The notes under the pieces are model-generated. The model was not told the DNA's origin. It saw nothing but the letters and a program-made list of their open reading frames with translations, and did not search any database. This document shows, piece by piece, positions 1-8,482 of a DNA stretch of 64,000 bases. Where the stretch lies: NCBI GenBank assembly GCA_033763335.1, contig JANRKU010000016.1, positions 86,225 to 150,224 on the forward strand, given 5' to 3'. The translations under genes and the position numbers were made by a program. Positions within the stretch are counted from its first letter, which is position 1. Each line of letters opens with the position of its first letter. Source of the DNA: GCA-2794515 sp033763335 (GTDB lineage Bacteria; Chloroflexota; Anaerolineae; Aggregatilineales; Phototrophicaceae).

Positions 1-957
1 TTTTTCTCTGCGGATGTCTTGTTCGCGGGGGCGGAGCGTCATGACGAGGGCGCGTCTGCCTTCTTTATCGCGGGTTTCGCCCACAATGCGTCCCGCAATT
101 TTGCGGACATATTCCATGCGTGTGGCAAAAAATCCCAAGTACGGTCCGCCAAAGCTGAGGGGGATGCCCAAGGGTTGCCCTTCACCAACGACAATATCCG
201 CGCCCAATTCACCGGGCGACTTATACATGCCCAATGCAATCGGATTCACGACCATCACCAGCAACGCGCCAACATTATGCACTTTTTCTGCGAGGGTCTT
301 GATGTCATCAATTTGCCCAAAGAAATTGGGATAGCTAATGGCGAGCATGGCGGTATTTTCATCCAGCATATCCACTAAATCTTGGATGCTGGCTTGCCCT
401 TTATCACCAACAATTTTTGTGCTTGTACCTTGGTGATATGTCCTCACCACAGCGCGATATTGTGGATTGATGGTGGGGCTTAGGATGATTTTCTTGCGTT
501 TTTGACGGTTCACTTCCAATGCCATGGTGACGGCTTCTGCCAAAGCAGTTGCGCCATCATAATGGCTGGCGTTGGCGGCATCCATGCCTGTGAGGGCGCA
601 AATCATACTTTGATATTCATAGATGACTTGCAGTGTGCCTTGACTCACTTCTGGCTGATAGGGTGTGTAGGCGGTATAAAATTCGCCCCGCAACAACATG
701 TGATTGACGACGGATGGCGTAAAGTGATGATATGCCCCTGCCCCACGAAATAGAGAAAAGTCGCCTGCATGTTCGTTGGCTTCGGCATAGGCTTGCATCT
801 CTGCCAAAATTTCCATCTCGCTAAAGGCTTTTGGAATGTTGATTTTTGGAAAACGATGACTGGCGGGGACAGCTTCAAATAAATCTTCGATGGTGGTGAC
901 ACCAATTTCTGCAAGCATCTGTTGACGCTCGGCTTCAGTATGTGGGATGTAGCTCAT
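1..957 (-). CDS. gcvPA: Glycine dehydrogenase (decarboxylating) subunit 1, 3'-truncated by window edge
   Basis: First half of the split P-protein of the glycine cleavage system, which decarboxylates glycine and passes the aminomethyl group to the lipoyl arm of GcvH. The 319 visible codons begin at ATG 957 (MSYIPHTEAERQQML) and run off the left edge without a stop; the family is usually about 450 residues. The segment YTPYQPEVSQGTLQ near residue 95 and the REQDIRRE stretch just before the edge are family landmarks. The PLP-binding lysine is expected on subunit 2, which would be encoded beyond the edge. It lies downstream of gcvH on the same strand, so an operon gcvH-gcvPA-(gcvPB) is likely. 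Confidence 0.93.
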   Translation of the reverse strand, partial: MSYIPHTEAERQQMLAEIGVTTIEDLFEAVPASHRFPKINIPKAFSEMEILAEMQAYAEANEHAGDFSLFRGAGAYHHFTPSVVNHMLLRGEFYTAYTPYQPEVSQGTLQVIYEYQSMICALTGMDAANASHYDGATALAEAVTMALEVNRQKRKKIILSPTINPQYRAVVRTYHQGTSTKIVGDKGQASIQDLVDMLDENTAMLAISYPNFFGQIDDIKTLAEKVHNVGALLVMVVNPIALGMYKSPGELGADIVVGEGQPLGIPLSFGGPYLGFFATRMEYVRKIAGRIVGETRDKEGRRALVMTLRPREQDIRREK

Positions 958-1021
958 GGGAGGTTATTTTTATCCTTATGAATATAAAAATACGATTACG
1001 TTAGAAATTTTTGGTGACAAA

Positions 1022-1090
1022 TAGGACACGATGTATCGTGTCCCTACATGCCAATTATAGGTTGTAGGGGCATGACATGTCATGCCCTCA
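1022..1090. repeat. Two adjacent palindromic repeats between gcvH and gcvPA
   Basis: First unit, 1024-1043: arms GGACACGAT and ATCGTGTCC around GT, followed by CTAC. Second unit, 1068-1087: perfect 20-bp palindrome GGGCATGACATGTCATGCCC, preceded by GTAG at 1064. Both cores recur elsewhere: the first at 46336-46355, the second at 59700-59719. They belong to the dispersed GTAGGG/CCCTAC hairpin family of this window. Neither has a clear U-tract, so they are better read as repeats than as terminators. Confidence 0.8.
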
Positions 1091-1093
1091 GAA

Positions 1094-1477
1094 TTACCGA
1101 TTTTCACAATATTCGGCGTAGGCGGTGGCATCCATCAAACCGCTAAGGTCTGGCGCACCAGCCAATTTGAGTTTGACAATCCAACCCTTGCCATAGGGGT
1201 CGCTGTTGATGAGTTCTGGGCTATCTTCCAATGCAGAATTAACTTCCGTCACCGTACCACCAACGGGCGTATATAAATCGGATGCGGCTTTTACCGATTC
1301 CACAGAACCAAAGCTATCACCTTTTTTGACGGAATCGCCAACACTTGGCAATTCGACATAAACGATGTCATTGAGTGCATCTTGGGCATAATCTGAAACG
1401 CCGATGGTGACAATATCACCTTCAATCCGCACCCATTCATCCGATTTCGCATAATGTAAGTCTTGTGGGGTATTCAT
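1094..1477 (-). CDS. gcvH: Glycine cleavage system H protein
   Basis: Lipoyl carrier protein of 127 residues that shuttles the aminomethyl intermediate between the P, T and L proteins. The lipoylation site is the lysine of GSVESVKAASDLYTPVGG near residue 63, and the C-terminus has the usual GWIVKLKL strand and LMDATAYAEYC helix. A GTG directly before the chosen ATG (1478-1480) gives a possible start one codon earlier. The AGGAAAG upstream is about 8 bases from that GTG and 11 from the ATG, so both are possible. gcvPA follows 136 bases downstream. Confidence 0.95.
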   Translation of the reverse strand: MNTPQDLHYAKSDEWVRIEGDIVTIGVSDYAQDALNDIVYVELPSVGDSVKKGDSFGSVESVKAASDLYTPVGGTVTEVNSALEDSPELINSDPYGKGWIVKLKLAGAPDLSGLMDATAYAEYCENR

Positions 1478-1594
1478 CACAGCTCGCTTTCCTCTATATA
1501 AATAAGAGATAGTCTTTTCGCCTCTATTTTATCAACAGACACGCAAAAATGCGCCCCAATTATTTGATGAGTATGTTAAACCATCACGCCTTGT

Positions 1595-2014
1595 TTAGGA
1601 ATCCGCACTAGTCGTTTCTTCTACTGGCAACCAGCTATACAGCATCTCGCGCACACTTTTTGGCAATATCAAATTAAAGCAGATATGCCCAGTGGCATCA
1701 GCCACAATGGTCGGACGCAGAATGAGTTCATCATCAGAACCAAGCCCCAAGCCCAAATAGGCTTGACCAGTCCCGACTTGACGGGTGGTTTGTAACCCCG
1801 CAACAGGGTGCAGACGGGCAAGGATACGGGTGAGTTCTTCAAAACGTGGGCGTAGTGCAATTTCGATGGGACCATAACTGGTCGAAATGGCAATATAACT
1901 CCCCTCTCGGCGCAACGCCAAACGGGATGGCATGGGTTGTTCACCACTGAGGATATACATAATGCCTGCGGTATCATCTACGGTAACATGCTCTAAGGTC
2001 TGAAAATTCCGCAT
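1595..2014 (-). CDS. Hypothetical protein, 139 aa
   Basis: I do not recognise a family. The protein is small and soluble-looking, without signal peptide or membrane helix, and has alternating strand-like segments (GSYIAISTSYGPIEIALR, DELILRPTIVADATG). An in-frame ATG lies five codons upstream at 2029, but the GGAG it creates (ATGGAGTTTAAAACC) sits nine bases before the ATG at 2014, which makes 2014 the likelier start (MRNFQTLEHV). It is transcribed toward gcvH with a gap of about 115 bases. The gap contains no recognisable motif. Confidence 0.6.
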   Translation of the reverse strand: MRNFQTLEHVTVDDTAGIMYILSGEQPMPSRLALRREGSYIAISTSYGPIEIALRPRFEELTRILARLHPVAGLQTTRQVGTGQAYLGLGLGSDDELILRPTIVADATGHICFNLILPKSVREMLYSWLPVEETTSADS

Positions 2015-2114
2015 GGTTTTAAACTCCATTGCGTTTACGAGGAAAGGATAGGTATGGGGTGAATTATAACATATCCATTGGGGAAAACTGTAGGCAAATT
2101 GGCATGGCTTGGTC

Positions 2115-2146
2115 TATAAAAAACGAGAGGCATTTCTGCCTCTCGT
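2115..2146 (-). terminator. Intrinsic terminator of the four-repeat secreted protein gene
   Basis: Ten-base arms ACGAGAGGCA (2123-2132) and TGCCTCTCGT (2137-2146) close a four-base loop. Read on the minus strand, the hairpin is followed directly by TTTTTTAT. It lies about 30 bases past the stop of the gene at 2176-3666. Confidence 0.88.
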
Positions 2147-2175
2147 CACTAGCCAAAACAAAAGGGGTGGAAAAA

Positions 2176-3666
2176 TTACATATCCATGCCACTCATATCG
2201 TGCATTTCCATCTCGCCACCATTCAATGGGACATAAACTGCGTCGCCACCGATGATAACAGGGGCATCACAACCTTCTACTGTCCCAAATTCATAGACAC
2301 CCAATTCACAGGTATCATAGTGAAGCATGGGGAAGAGTTGCAAATCTTCACTGAAAGCAACACCTTCATCCAAATCAATCTTCACGCCATAATTGAGTCC
2401 CTTCACAATGGGGGCAACGCCGACCACAGGACCGGGTGCGCCTTCGTTATTGGAGTGAACGACCAAGAAGCCGTGGGCATCAATGAGGGCATATTGAATA
2501 TCAATATGGATGGTGCCATCTTCATTATCACCATACACAGCATCGCTCACATCAATAGCTGGAGTGGCATAAATGGGGTACATGACCACTTCGCCATCTA
2601 CGCTGATGGGGGCATCGCAACCCTCAACAGTACCAAATTCATACACACCTGCTTCGCAATCATCCACATGCAACATGGGGTGCAAAATTCCTGTGGGGGC
2701 TGTCATATCGAGTGTTACCATCACATCTACGTTAGTTCCCATCACGAGTGGGGCAACACCAGCCACAGCACCGGGTGCGCCTTCATTATCGTTGTGAACG
2801 ACCAAGAAACCAGCCGATTCCACAACTACATACTGGGCATACAACATCGGAGCCATAGACATATCCATCATTTCCATGTTGGGGTTATTATCTGCATAGA
2901 CGATTACTTGGTCTTCTACAAACATGGTTGGACGGGTATCAATAGCGACCATCACAATTTCTTCGTCAACAAATACGGGGGCATCGCACCCTTCAACCGT
3001 ACCAAATTCATAAACACCCGCTTCGCAATCATCCACATGCAACATGGGGTAAAGTACAGGGGTGAGTCCAGCAGGGTCTAATGCAATACCAACACCAACA
3101 TTAGCGATGCTCGCAGAAACAAATGTATAACCCAACACAGGACCGGGTGCGCCTTCATTATCGGCATGAATCACCACAAACCCATCGGCACTCACAATAA
3201 CATTGGTGAGGGTGATGGAATCGCCCAAAACAAGTTGTTCATTCACAGCTAAAAGCGTAATTGTAAAGGCTGGGCTAACCATGCCCGCATCGGTCATAGA
3301 AGGAGCATCGCAACCTTCAACGGTGCCAAATTCATACACACCGATGGCGCAATCATCTACATGCAACATGGCTTGTAAAACACGGGTAGCACTTAACACA
3401 TCAATGGGGACTTCGACATTATAATTCTCGCCCGCATTAATACTCCGATACCCAATCACAGGACCGGGTGCGCCTTCGTTATCTTGATGAATCACCACAA
3501 AACCGGGTGTAGTGCTGTAGGCATAATCAACATAAACAGATTCGCCATAAACGACTTGGTCTGTCACTTCGATGCCAGGAGCCATCTCCATCTCATCTTG
3601 TGCAAAGACCAGTGTCCCGCCCAAAACAACCATTAAAAGGGTGAATAATAAAGCTAATTTACGCAT
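2176..3666 (-). CDS. Secreted protein made of four repeated ~110-residue domains (DUF7282-like)
   Basis: A 496-residue exported protein. It has an N-terminal signal peptide (RKLALLFTLLMVVLGGTLVFAQ) and four tandem copies of a domain of about 110 residues. Each has a strand such as GFVVIHQDNEGAPGPVIG early and closes with MLHVDDC-x-x-GVYEFGTVEGCDAP. That gives two conserved cysteines per copy (eight in all), suggesting one disulfide per domain outside the cell. The layout resembles DUF7282 domains of archaea and Chloroflexota; that assignment is from memory. The tail is rich in Met, His and acidic residues (GEMEMHDMSGMDM), which could bind metal. The start has GAGAGG upstream. No linked partner gene is obvious and the function is unknown. 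Confidence 0.75.
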   Translation of the reverse strand: MRKLALLFTLLMVVLGGTLVFAQDEMEMAPGIEVTDQVVYGESVYVDYAYSTTPGFVVIHQDNEGAPGPVIGYRSINAGENYNVEVPIDVLSATRVLQAMLHVDDCAIGVYEFGTVEGCDAPSMTDAGMVSPAFTITLLAVNEQLVLGDSITLTNVIVSADGFVVIHADNEGAPGPVLGYTFVSASIANVGVGIALDPAGLTPVLYPMLHVDDCEAGVYEFGTVEGCDAPVFVDEEIVMVAIDTRPTMFVEDQVIVYADNNPNMEMMDMSMAPMLYAQYVVVESAGFLVVHNDNEGAPGAVAGVAPLVMGTNVDVMVTLDMTAPTGILHPMLHVDDCEAGVYEFGTVEGCDAPISVDGEVVMYPIYATPAIDVSDAVYGDNEDGTIHIDIQYALIDAHGFLVVHSNNEGAPGPVVGVAPIVKGLNYGVKIDLDEGVAFSEDLQLFPMLHYDTCELGVYEFGTVEGCDAPVIIGGDAVYVPLNGGEMEMHDMSGMDM

Positions 3667-3891
3667 GTGTTAAAATCCTCTCAATTATAATTCATTAGTG
3701 ATTGAATTGTGCATATTTCTGCATATTTCAATCCATTACAGTATGACCGTATTTTTAGGATTTTGGCAAGCGATATAACAAAAGGCACATTTTCCTCTTA
3801 TATTTCTTTTTCTTAATGGGAATTAAATTAGGTGAGTGTTAAAATAAGAGATAAATTTATGAGGGGTTGAATTTAGGTTGGGGAGCAAACC

Positions 3892-6800
3892 ATGAATTTA
3901 TTAAAACAACTCTTGAATCGGTTTTTACTCATCTATCTGTCTGGAGTCCTCGTTATTATTTTGGGCGTGAGTGTGGTGGGTTTATTCACTATAGACATTC
4001 CACAAACCCAAGCCGCCGCCACATCCCTCGCATATAGCAACGACCCAACAACCGGTCATGTTGGTATATATGGCGCAAACCCCGTCATTGGATTTAATAA
4101 CCCAGTTGGTACATGGTTTCGGATATGCAACGGGGGAACCTGTACTGGCTATGCACAATCCTTCACCCAGCCCCAACAATATGGTGGGTTTAAGTGGATA
4201 TTTGACGGCGCAAATCATGGCGATGTTTTAGAAGCACAGCCACAAGGCGCTTCTGGATATGCTCAATGCACCTTGCTCATTGCGGGTGGCTATCGCTATT
4301 GCAATGTAGGAATTCCCGATGATGATGGTGATGGCGTGCCAAATGTTGCCGATTCTTGTCCAAGTCAGGGCAGTATTGGTTATGGTATAGATGCCAGTGG
4401 TTGCCCCATTATACCACCTGATACCGATGGTGACGGTATATTAGACCCCAACGACTCTTGTCCCACACAAGGTAGTATTGGCTATGGAGTAGATGCTGTT
4501 GGTTGCCCCATCCAACCATCTCCTATCCCAGATACAGATGGTGATGGCATATTAAACCCCAACGATGCGTGTCCCAATCAGGGCAGTATCGGCTATGGCA
4601 TAGATGCTGTTGGTTGCCCAAACCCACCACCCCAAACCGATAGGGATGGTGATGGCAAACCAGACTCACAAGATGCGTGTCCAGATAATGGCGATATAGG
4701 ATATGGGGTAGATGGTAATGGCTGTCCAAATCCCACACCAACACCTTTTTCTGGCGATAGAGATGGCGATAGTGTGCTAGATAATGCAGATAACTGCCCC
4801 GATGAAAAAGGGTCTAGGAACAATTTGGGATGTCCCTATAGACCAGACGTATGCCAAGTCGCATTTTTGGCAGAGGTCGTCTATTTACGGGCTGGTCCCA
4901 GTACAGCATTCCCCTCACAAACGAGCATGAGTTATCATGATAGACCCATATTGGCGATTAATGCCGTGACCAATGACTTAGGTGAAATATGGTATGAATT
5001 ACAAGGCTCTGCGCCGTTATATGTGCGCTCAGATTTGGTATTATTGGGGCAAGTATGCGATTCTATCGGCATTGGTCAAGTCATTATTACAGCAACCCCC
5101 ACTCCACCACTCCCAACAGATGGTTATATTCCCCCAGAACAACAATTAGCCGCTTTAGGCTGTGCTATTCAACCAGGGGAATATGTCGAAAATGCCCCCG
5201 ATTATATTTTGGTGATGATTGTCGAATCACCAGACCCATGCCAAGCCAAATATGAGGTGAACAATCCTGTTATCATCGCCCCACCCATGCAAGTGGCACA
5301 CCAGTATTTTGATGACACCCCAGAAAAAGAACGCTTCTTTCAGCGATTACTCGATTGTAGCACCCCTGTCGTGGATTGGGTTATTCAATGGGTCAATTCT
5401 GATGAGGATGAAGCCAGCCTAGAGCAATTGATTGCACAAGCAGGCAATTCAGTCTGTAGCAGTGTAGACGAATGGCGTAGTGCGCCTGTTATCCCCCTGC
5501 CAGCAGATACCCCGCCACAGCAAGCTATTGAGATTGGCATCATCATCTGTAGCAATGCCCACCTAACCCAAGCCCGCTATCAACACTTGCGCCAATATCT
5601 GATGGATATTTGGGGAATGACCGTTACCGATGTGAATTGCATGGCAATCAACAGCGCCAACCGCATGAATATACCCACAGAAAGCCAACTTGCCCTCTAT
5701 GCGAAATTACGCGAGTGCCAAGTCATCAATCCGCTCAATACGCTCGAAACACTGATTATGACCAACAATGATGCCATAGACCTCACTTTATCCTGTGATA
5801 CCTTCATCGAAAAATTAACCTGTGAGGATTGTCCCCCCATCGAATTGCCAATTGAATTGGTCTCGTGTGTGTTGAATGATGCCGATTGGGGTCTCATGAC
5901 CTTATTCCTCAAAAATCACATGCCCCTATTGACCGAAAATCAGCTCGATGATTTGTATCGTGACATCAATCCATGTGATGCGATTACAACTTATCTCAAT
6001 ACAGGGATAATACGCCTGCCGATTGAATTACCCCCTCCTGCCGATACCACACCATCACCAGAAATTACCCCAACACTCACCCCAGAGGCATCTGTTAATG
6101 TAGTGATTGATGAACCACGTATTCCACAAGAAATTCTGATGGAACTCGGATTTGACAAACCAAACATCAGTGGGGTTGAATTAGACACCGTGGGGGTCAT
6201 TTTTGTGCGCGATAACACCATTTTTATCCGCGAAAAAGGTGTCGAAAAGGCATTTGATGACGACATTATCGGCGAAAAATATGTCCCCATTTTGTTCACG
6301 GTCAACAATCGGCGCTTGCTGGCATATATTGTCGTAAATGAAGGCACGGCGCGGATTCGCATCATCAACCTCAGCACCAATGATAGCACTTTCGCCCAAT
6401 TATCCGATTTGATAACCCCAGACCACCTCGCTCCCCTCGCTTATAACGGGTCACTTTTGGTCTTTACAGGCATAGACCCCAATGGACAATCTAACCTGTA
6501 TGGCATCCCATTTTCTGCCACAAAACAAGATAATATAGCTGTTTTGCTGGTCAATAATGCCCAAAATGCCACCGCCATCGAAGGGCTTTCTGCATTTGTC
6601 TTTGAGCAACCCAATGCAGGGGATAATATCTTTTTATGGATACCCGGTAGCCAAACCCTAGACCCACTAGATGAAGGCATAGAGGGTGCTTGTACTAGCC
6701 CTGTGGGTGAGCGATTTGGGGCAAAATGGCGTTTCTGGTTTTTATGTGATGGTTTAGGAGCGCCTATTTTATATGTACGTGATATGCAAGCGCGTGAGCC

Positions 6801-6993
6801 ACTTATGTATGATATAAATGGCATCATGCCATCGAAAAACCCCATTACGAGTATTGCATTGGGGGAATTGCAGGGGGAATTATTTTTAGAAGATGGGGAG
6901 ATGGTCTATTGGTATCATAAACGGGATAAAACCGAGAAAATTGTCCGATTTATCCCTGGTGCAAGCGCCATCTATACCTTCTCACGGGAATAA
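3892..6993 (+). CDS. Large surface protein with thrombospondin-3-like calcium repeats and SH3-like domain
   Basis: 1033 residues behind one N-terminal hydrophobic segment (residues 10-32) that serves as signal or anchor. Residues about 140-320 hold five to six acidic repeats of the form DxDGDGxxDxxDxCP-x-QGSIGYGIDAxGCP, typical of TSP3 or OmpA-linker calcium-binding repeats. Residues about 322-385 (AEVVYLRAGPS to LYVRSDLVLLG) look like a bacterial SH3 domain. A Cys-rich middle of about 400 residues and a Pro/Thr stretch (PPPADTTPSPEITPTLTPE) lead into a C-terminal WD/Kelch-like beta-rich region (VGVIFVRDNTIFIREKGVE). GGGGAG lies six bases before the ATG. Probably cell-surface and Ca-stabilised; the ligand is unknown. 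Confidence 0.75.
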   Translation: MNLLKQLLNRFLLIYLSGVLVIILGVSVVGLFTIDIPQTQAAATSLAYSNDPTTGHVGIYGANPVIGFNNPVGTWFRICNGGTCTGYAQSFTQPQQYGGFKWIFDGANHGDVLEAQPQGASGYAQCTLLIAGGYRYCNVGIPDDDGDGVPNVADSCPSQGSIGYGIDASGCPIIPPDTDGDGILDPNDSCPTQGSIGYGVDAVGCPIQPSPIPDTDGDGILNPNDACPNQGSIGYGIDAVGCPNPPPQTDRDGDGKPDSQDACPDNGDIGYGVDGNGCPNPTPTPFSGDRDGDSVLDNADNCPDEKGSRNNLGCPYRPDVCQVAFLAEVVYLRAGPSTAFPSQTSMSYHDRPILAINAVTNDLGEIWYELQGSAPLYVRSDLVLLGQVCDSIGIGQVIITATPTPPLPTDGYIPPEQQLAALGCAIQPGEYVENAPDYILVMIVESPDPCQAKYEVNNPVIIAPPMQVAHQYFDDTPEKERFFQRLLDCSTPVVDWVIQWVNSDEDEASLEQLIAQAGNSVCSSVDEWRSAPVIPLPADTPPQQAIEIGIIICSNAHLTQARYQHLRQYLMDIWGMTVTDVNCMAINSANRMNIPTESQLALYAKLRECQVINPLNTLETLIMTNNDAIDLTLSCDTFIEKLTCEDCPPIELPIELVSCVLNDADWGLMTLFLKNHMPLLTENQLDDLYRDINPCDAITTYLNTGIIRLPIELPPPADTTPSPEITPTLTPEASVNVVIDEPRIPQEILMELGFDKPNISGVELDTVGVIFVRDNTIFIREKGVEKAFDDDIIGEKYVPILFTVNNRRLLAYIVVNEGTARIRIINLSTNDSTFAQLSDLITPDHLAPLAYNGSLLVFTGIDPNGQSNLYGIPFSATKQDNIAVLLVNNAQNATAIEGLSAFVFEQPNAGDNIFLWIPGSQTLDPLDEGIEGACTSPVGERFGAKWRFWFLCDGLGAPILYVRDMQAREPLMYDINGIMPSKNPITSIALGELQGELFLEDGEMVYWYHKRDKTEKIVRFIPGASAIYTFSRE

Positions 6994-7005
6994 ATAACAG
7001 CCACA

Positions 7006-7039
7006 AAAATCAGCTAATCCACGTAGATTAGCTGATTTT
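7006..7039. terminator. Bidirectional terminator between convergent genes
   Basis: Perfect 14-bp arms AAAATCAGCTAATC (7006-7019) and GATTAGCTGATTTT (7026-7039) around CACGTA. The A-rich 5' arm and T-rich 3' arm let it act in both directions. The stop codon and last two sense codons of the minus-strand Uma2 gene lie inside the right arm. Confidence 0.88.
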
Positions 7040-7597
7040 CCCCAATAATATATCGGCTGGGATTTTTTCGTTATTGAGTACAAGCGATACAAATACATCG
7101 CCCGCTTCGTAAATACCCAACCCAATAAATTTAGCGCCCTGTAATCCCCATACTTCGATGAGGCGCTCTTGTGGGTCTATCATCCAATATTCATATACCC
7201 CAAATTGCTCATACAAGCGTAATTTGACCACACGGTCATGACGGGCAGTACCCGGAGATAATACTTCTACAACTAAATCAGGCGCACCATGCCACCATCC
7301 ATCATCCCCCAATTGGCATAAGCTGTTTTGTGGACGTGTCCAAAAGACATCAGGTTGGACAACATTATCCTCATTCAAATAGACATCCATCGGTGCAATC
7401 ACCACTTCACCACCATGTATCTGGGCATATCCACGCAAAAAAACGGCGACATTCAAGACAGTATATTGATGTTTTTGTTTGGGTGCTGGCATCTCAATAA
7501 CATCTCCATTGATGAGTTCAATAGGGGATAACGACTCTGGCAATTGTGCAAATTGTGTTGCAGTTAGTTTAGATTTTGTAGAAATTTTCTCAGACAT
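7028..7597 (-). CDS. Uma2 family (DUF820) endonuclease-fold protein
   Basis: 189 residues with the Uma2 restriction-endonuclease-like fold. Visible are the N-terminal LTATQFAQLPE and IELINGDVIEMP, the motif VQPDVFW (PD of PD-(D/E)XK), DLVVEVLSPGT (acidic strand), then KLRLYEQFGVYEYWMIDP, which is highly typical. The biological role of Uma2 proteins is poorly known; they are plentiful in cyanobacteria and Chloroflexota. The ATG at 7597 is chosen over a GTG one codon upstream because GAGG then lies four bases away. It converges on the surface-protein gene and shares its terminator. Confidence 0.9.
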   Translation of the reverse strand: MSEKISTKSKLTATQFAQLPESLSPIELINGDVIEMPAPKQKHQYTVLNVAVFLRGYAQIHGGEVVIAPMDVYLNEDNVVQPDVFWTRPQNSLCQLGDDGWWHGAPDLVVEVLSPGTARHDRVVKLRLYEQFGVYEYWMIDPQERLIEVWGLQGAKFIGLGIYEAGDVFVSLVLNNEKIPADILLGKIS

Positions 7598-7644
7598 CAC
7601 GCCTCACTATCAAACCACATAAAGTTCTGTGCTAAAATCATTAT

Positions 7645-8478
7645 ATGCCAGAATTACCAGAAGTCGAAACCGTAGTACGTGGGTTGCGTTCTCCTTTATT
7701 GGGGCGCACCATCACCAATATGACCATCACATGGGCGCGGACAATTCATACCCCCACACCAGACATATTTGCATCGCAAATTGTAGGGCAGACTGTAATG
7801 GATGTGTCGCGTCGCGCCAAATTTATTGTTATTAGCCTCACCCATGATACCCTGCTGGTACATCTCAAAATGACAGGGCGCTTATATGTTATCCCAACAG
7901 GCGACCAAAATGAGGCAGATAGATGGATACGAGCCTCTTTCGATTTGGACAACGACCATCAATTACGCTTTTCAGATTCGCGCAAGTTTGGCAAGCTGTA
8001 TTTGACCAACAATCCACAAGCCCTACTCGCCCATATCGGACCAGAACCCCTCACCGATGAATTCACCATCTCAGATTTTGCCTCCCGCATCGGCACACAT
8101 CATAAGGCGATAAAAGCCCTATTGCTCGACCAAACTTTCATCGCAGGGGTGGGCAATATTTATGCCGATGAAGCCTTATTCCGCGCCAACATTCATCCCC
8201 AAACACCCGCCAACACCCTATCAGATGACCAACAAGCGCAGTTATTCACCTCTATTCGCGCTGTGTTAAATGCGGGCATAGACCATGAAGGCGCGAGTAT
8301 CAATTGGTATCGCAAACCAGATGGCACAAAAGGCACATCCCAAGACCATTTTTTTGTCTATGGTCGTGAAAACCTGCCCTGTATCGTCTGTGGCAATCCC
8401 ATTCATAAAATCCGCGTTGCCCAACGTGGCACTCATTTTTGCCCGCACTGTCAACCCTTCATCACGGAGGAACTATAA
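7645..8478 (+). CDS. mutM: Formamidopyrimidine-DNA glycosylase
   Basis: Bifunctional base-excision glycosylase/AP lyase that removes 8-oxoguanine and formamidopyrimidines. The 277 residues start MPELPEVETVVRGL, so Pro2 and Glu3 supply the catalytic N-terminus. RRAKFIVI carries the conserved lysine, and HHKAIKALLLDQTFIAGVGNIYADE is the helix-two-turn-helix. The C-terminal zinc finger is complete (CIVC...HFCPHC). Length is normal. The next gene begins five bases after the stop, and its ribosome-binding site lies within the last codons of mutM. Confidence 0.96.
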   Translation: MPELPEVETVVRGLRSPLLGRTITNMTITWARTIHTPTPDIFASQIVGQTVMDVSRRAKFIVISLTHDTLLVHLKMTGRLYVIPTGDQNEADRWIRASFDLDNDHQLRFSDSRKFGKLYLTNNPQALLAHIGPEPLTDEFTISDFASRIGTHHKAIKALLLDQTFIAGVGNIYADEALFRANIHPQTPANTLSDDQQAQLFTSIRAVLNAGIDHEGASINWYRKPDGTKGTSQDHFFVYGRENLPCIVCGNPIHKIRVAQRGTHFCPHCQPFITEEL

Positions 8479-8482
8479 CCCC

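Noticed and set aside
2029..3081. 350-codon plus-strand frame opposite the four-repeat secreted protein
   Set aside because: The minus-strand frame has a signal peptide, repeated domains and a terminator; the plus-strand frame is His/Ile-rich shadow sequence repeating with the domains.
4310..4800. CRISPR-like or tandem DNA repeat in the surface-protein gene
   Set aside because: The periodicity is that of the encoded TSP3-like protein repeats, with synonymous and length variation.
8285..8482. Upstream extension of the gene at 8483 into mutM
   Set aside because: It would overlap the mutM zinc finger in another frame; the ATG at 8483 has its own GGAGG.
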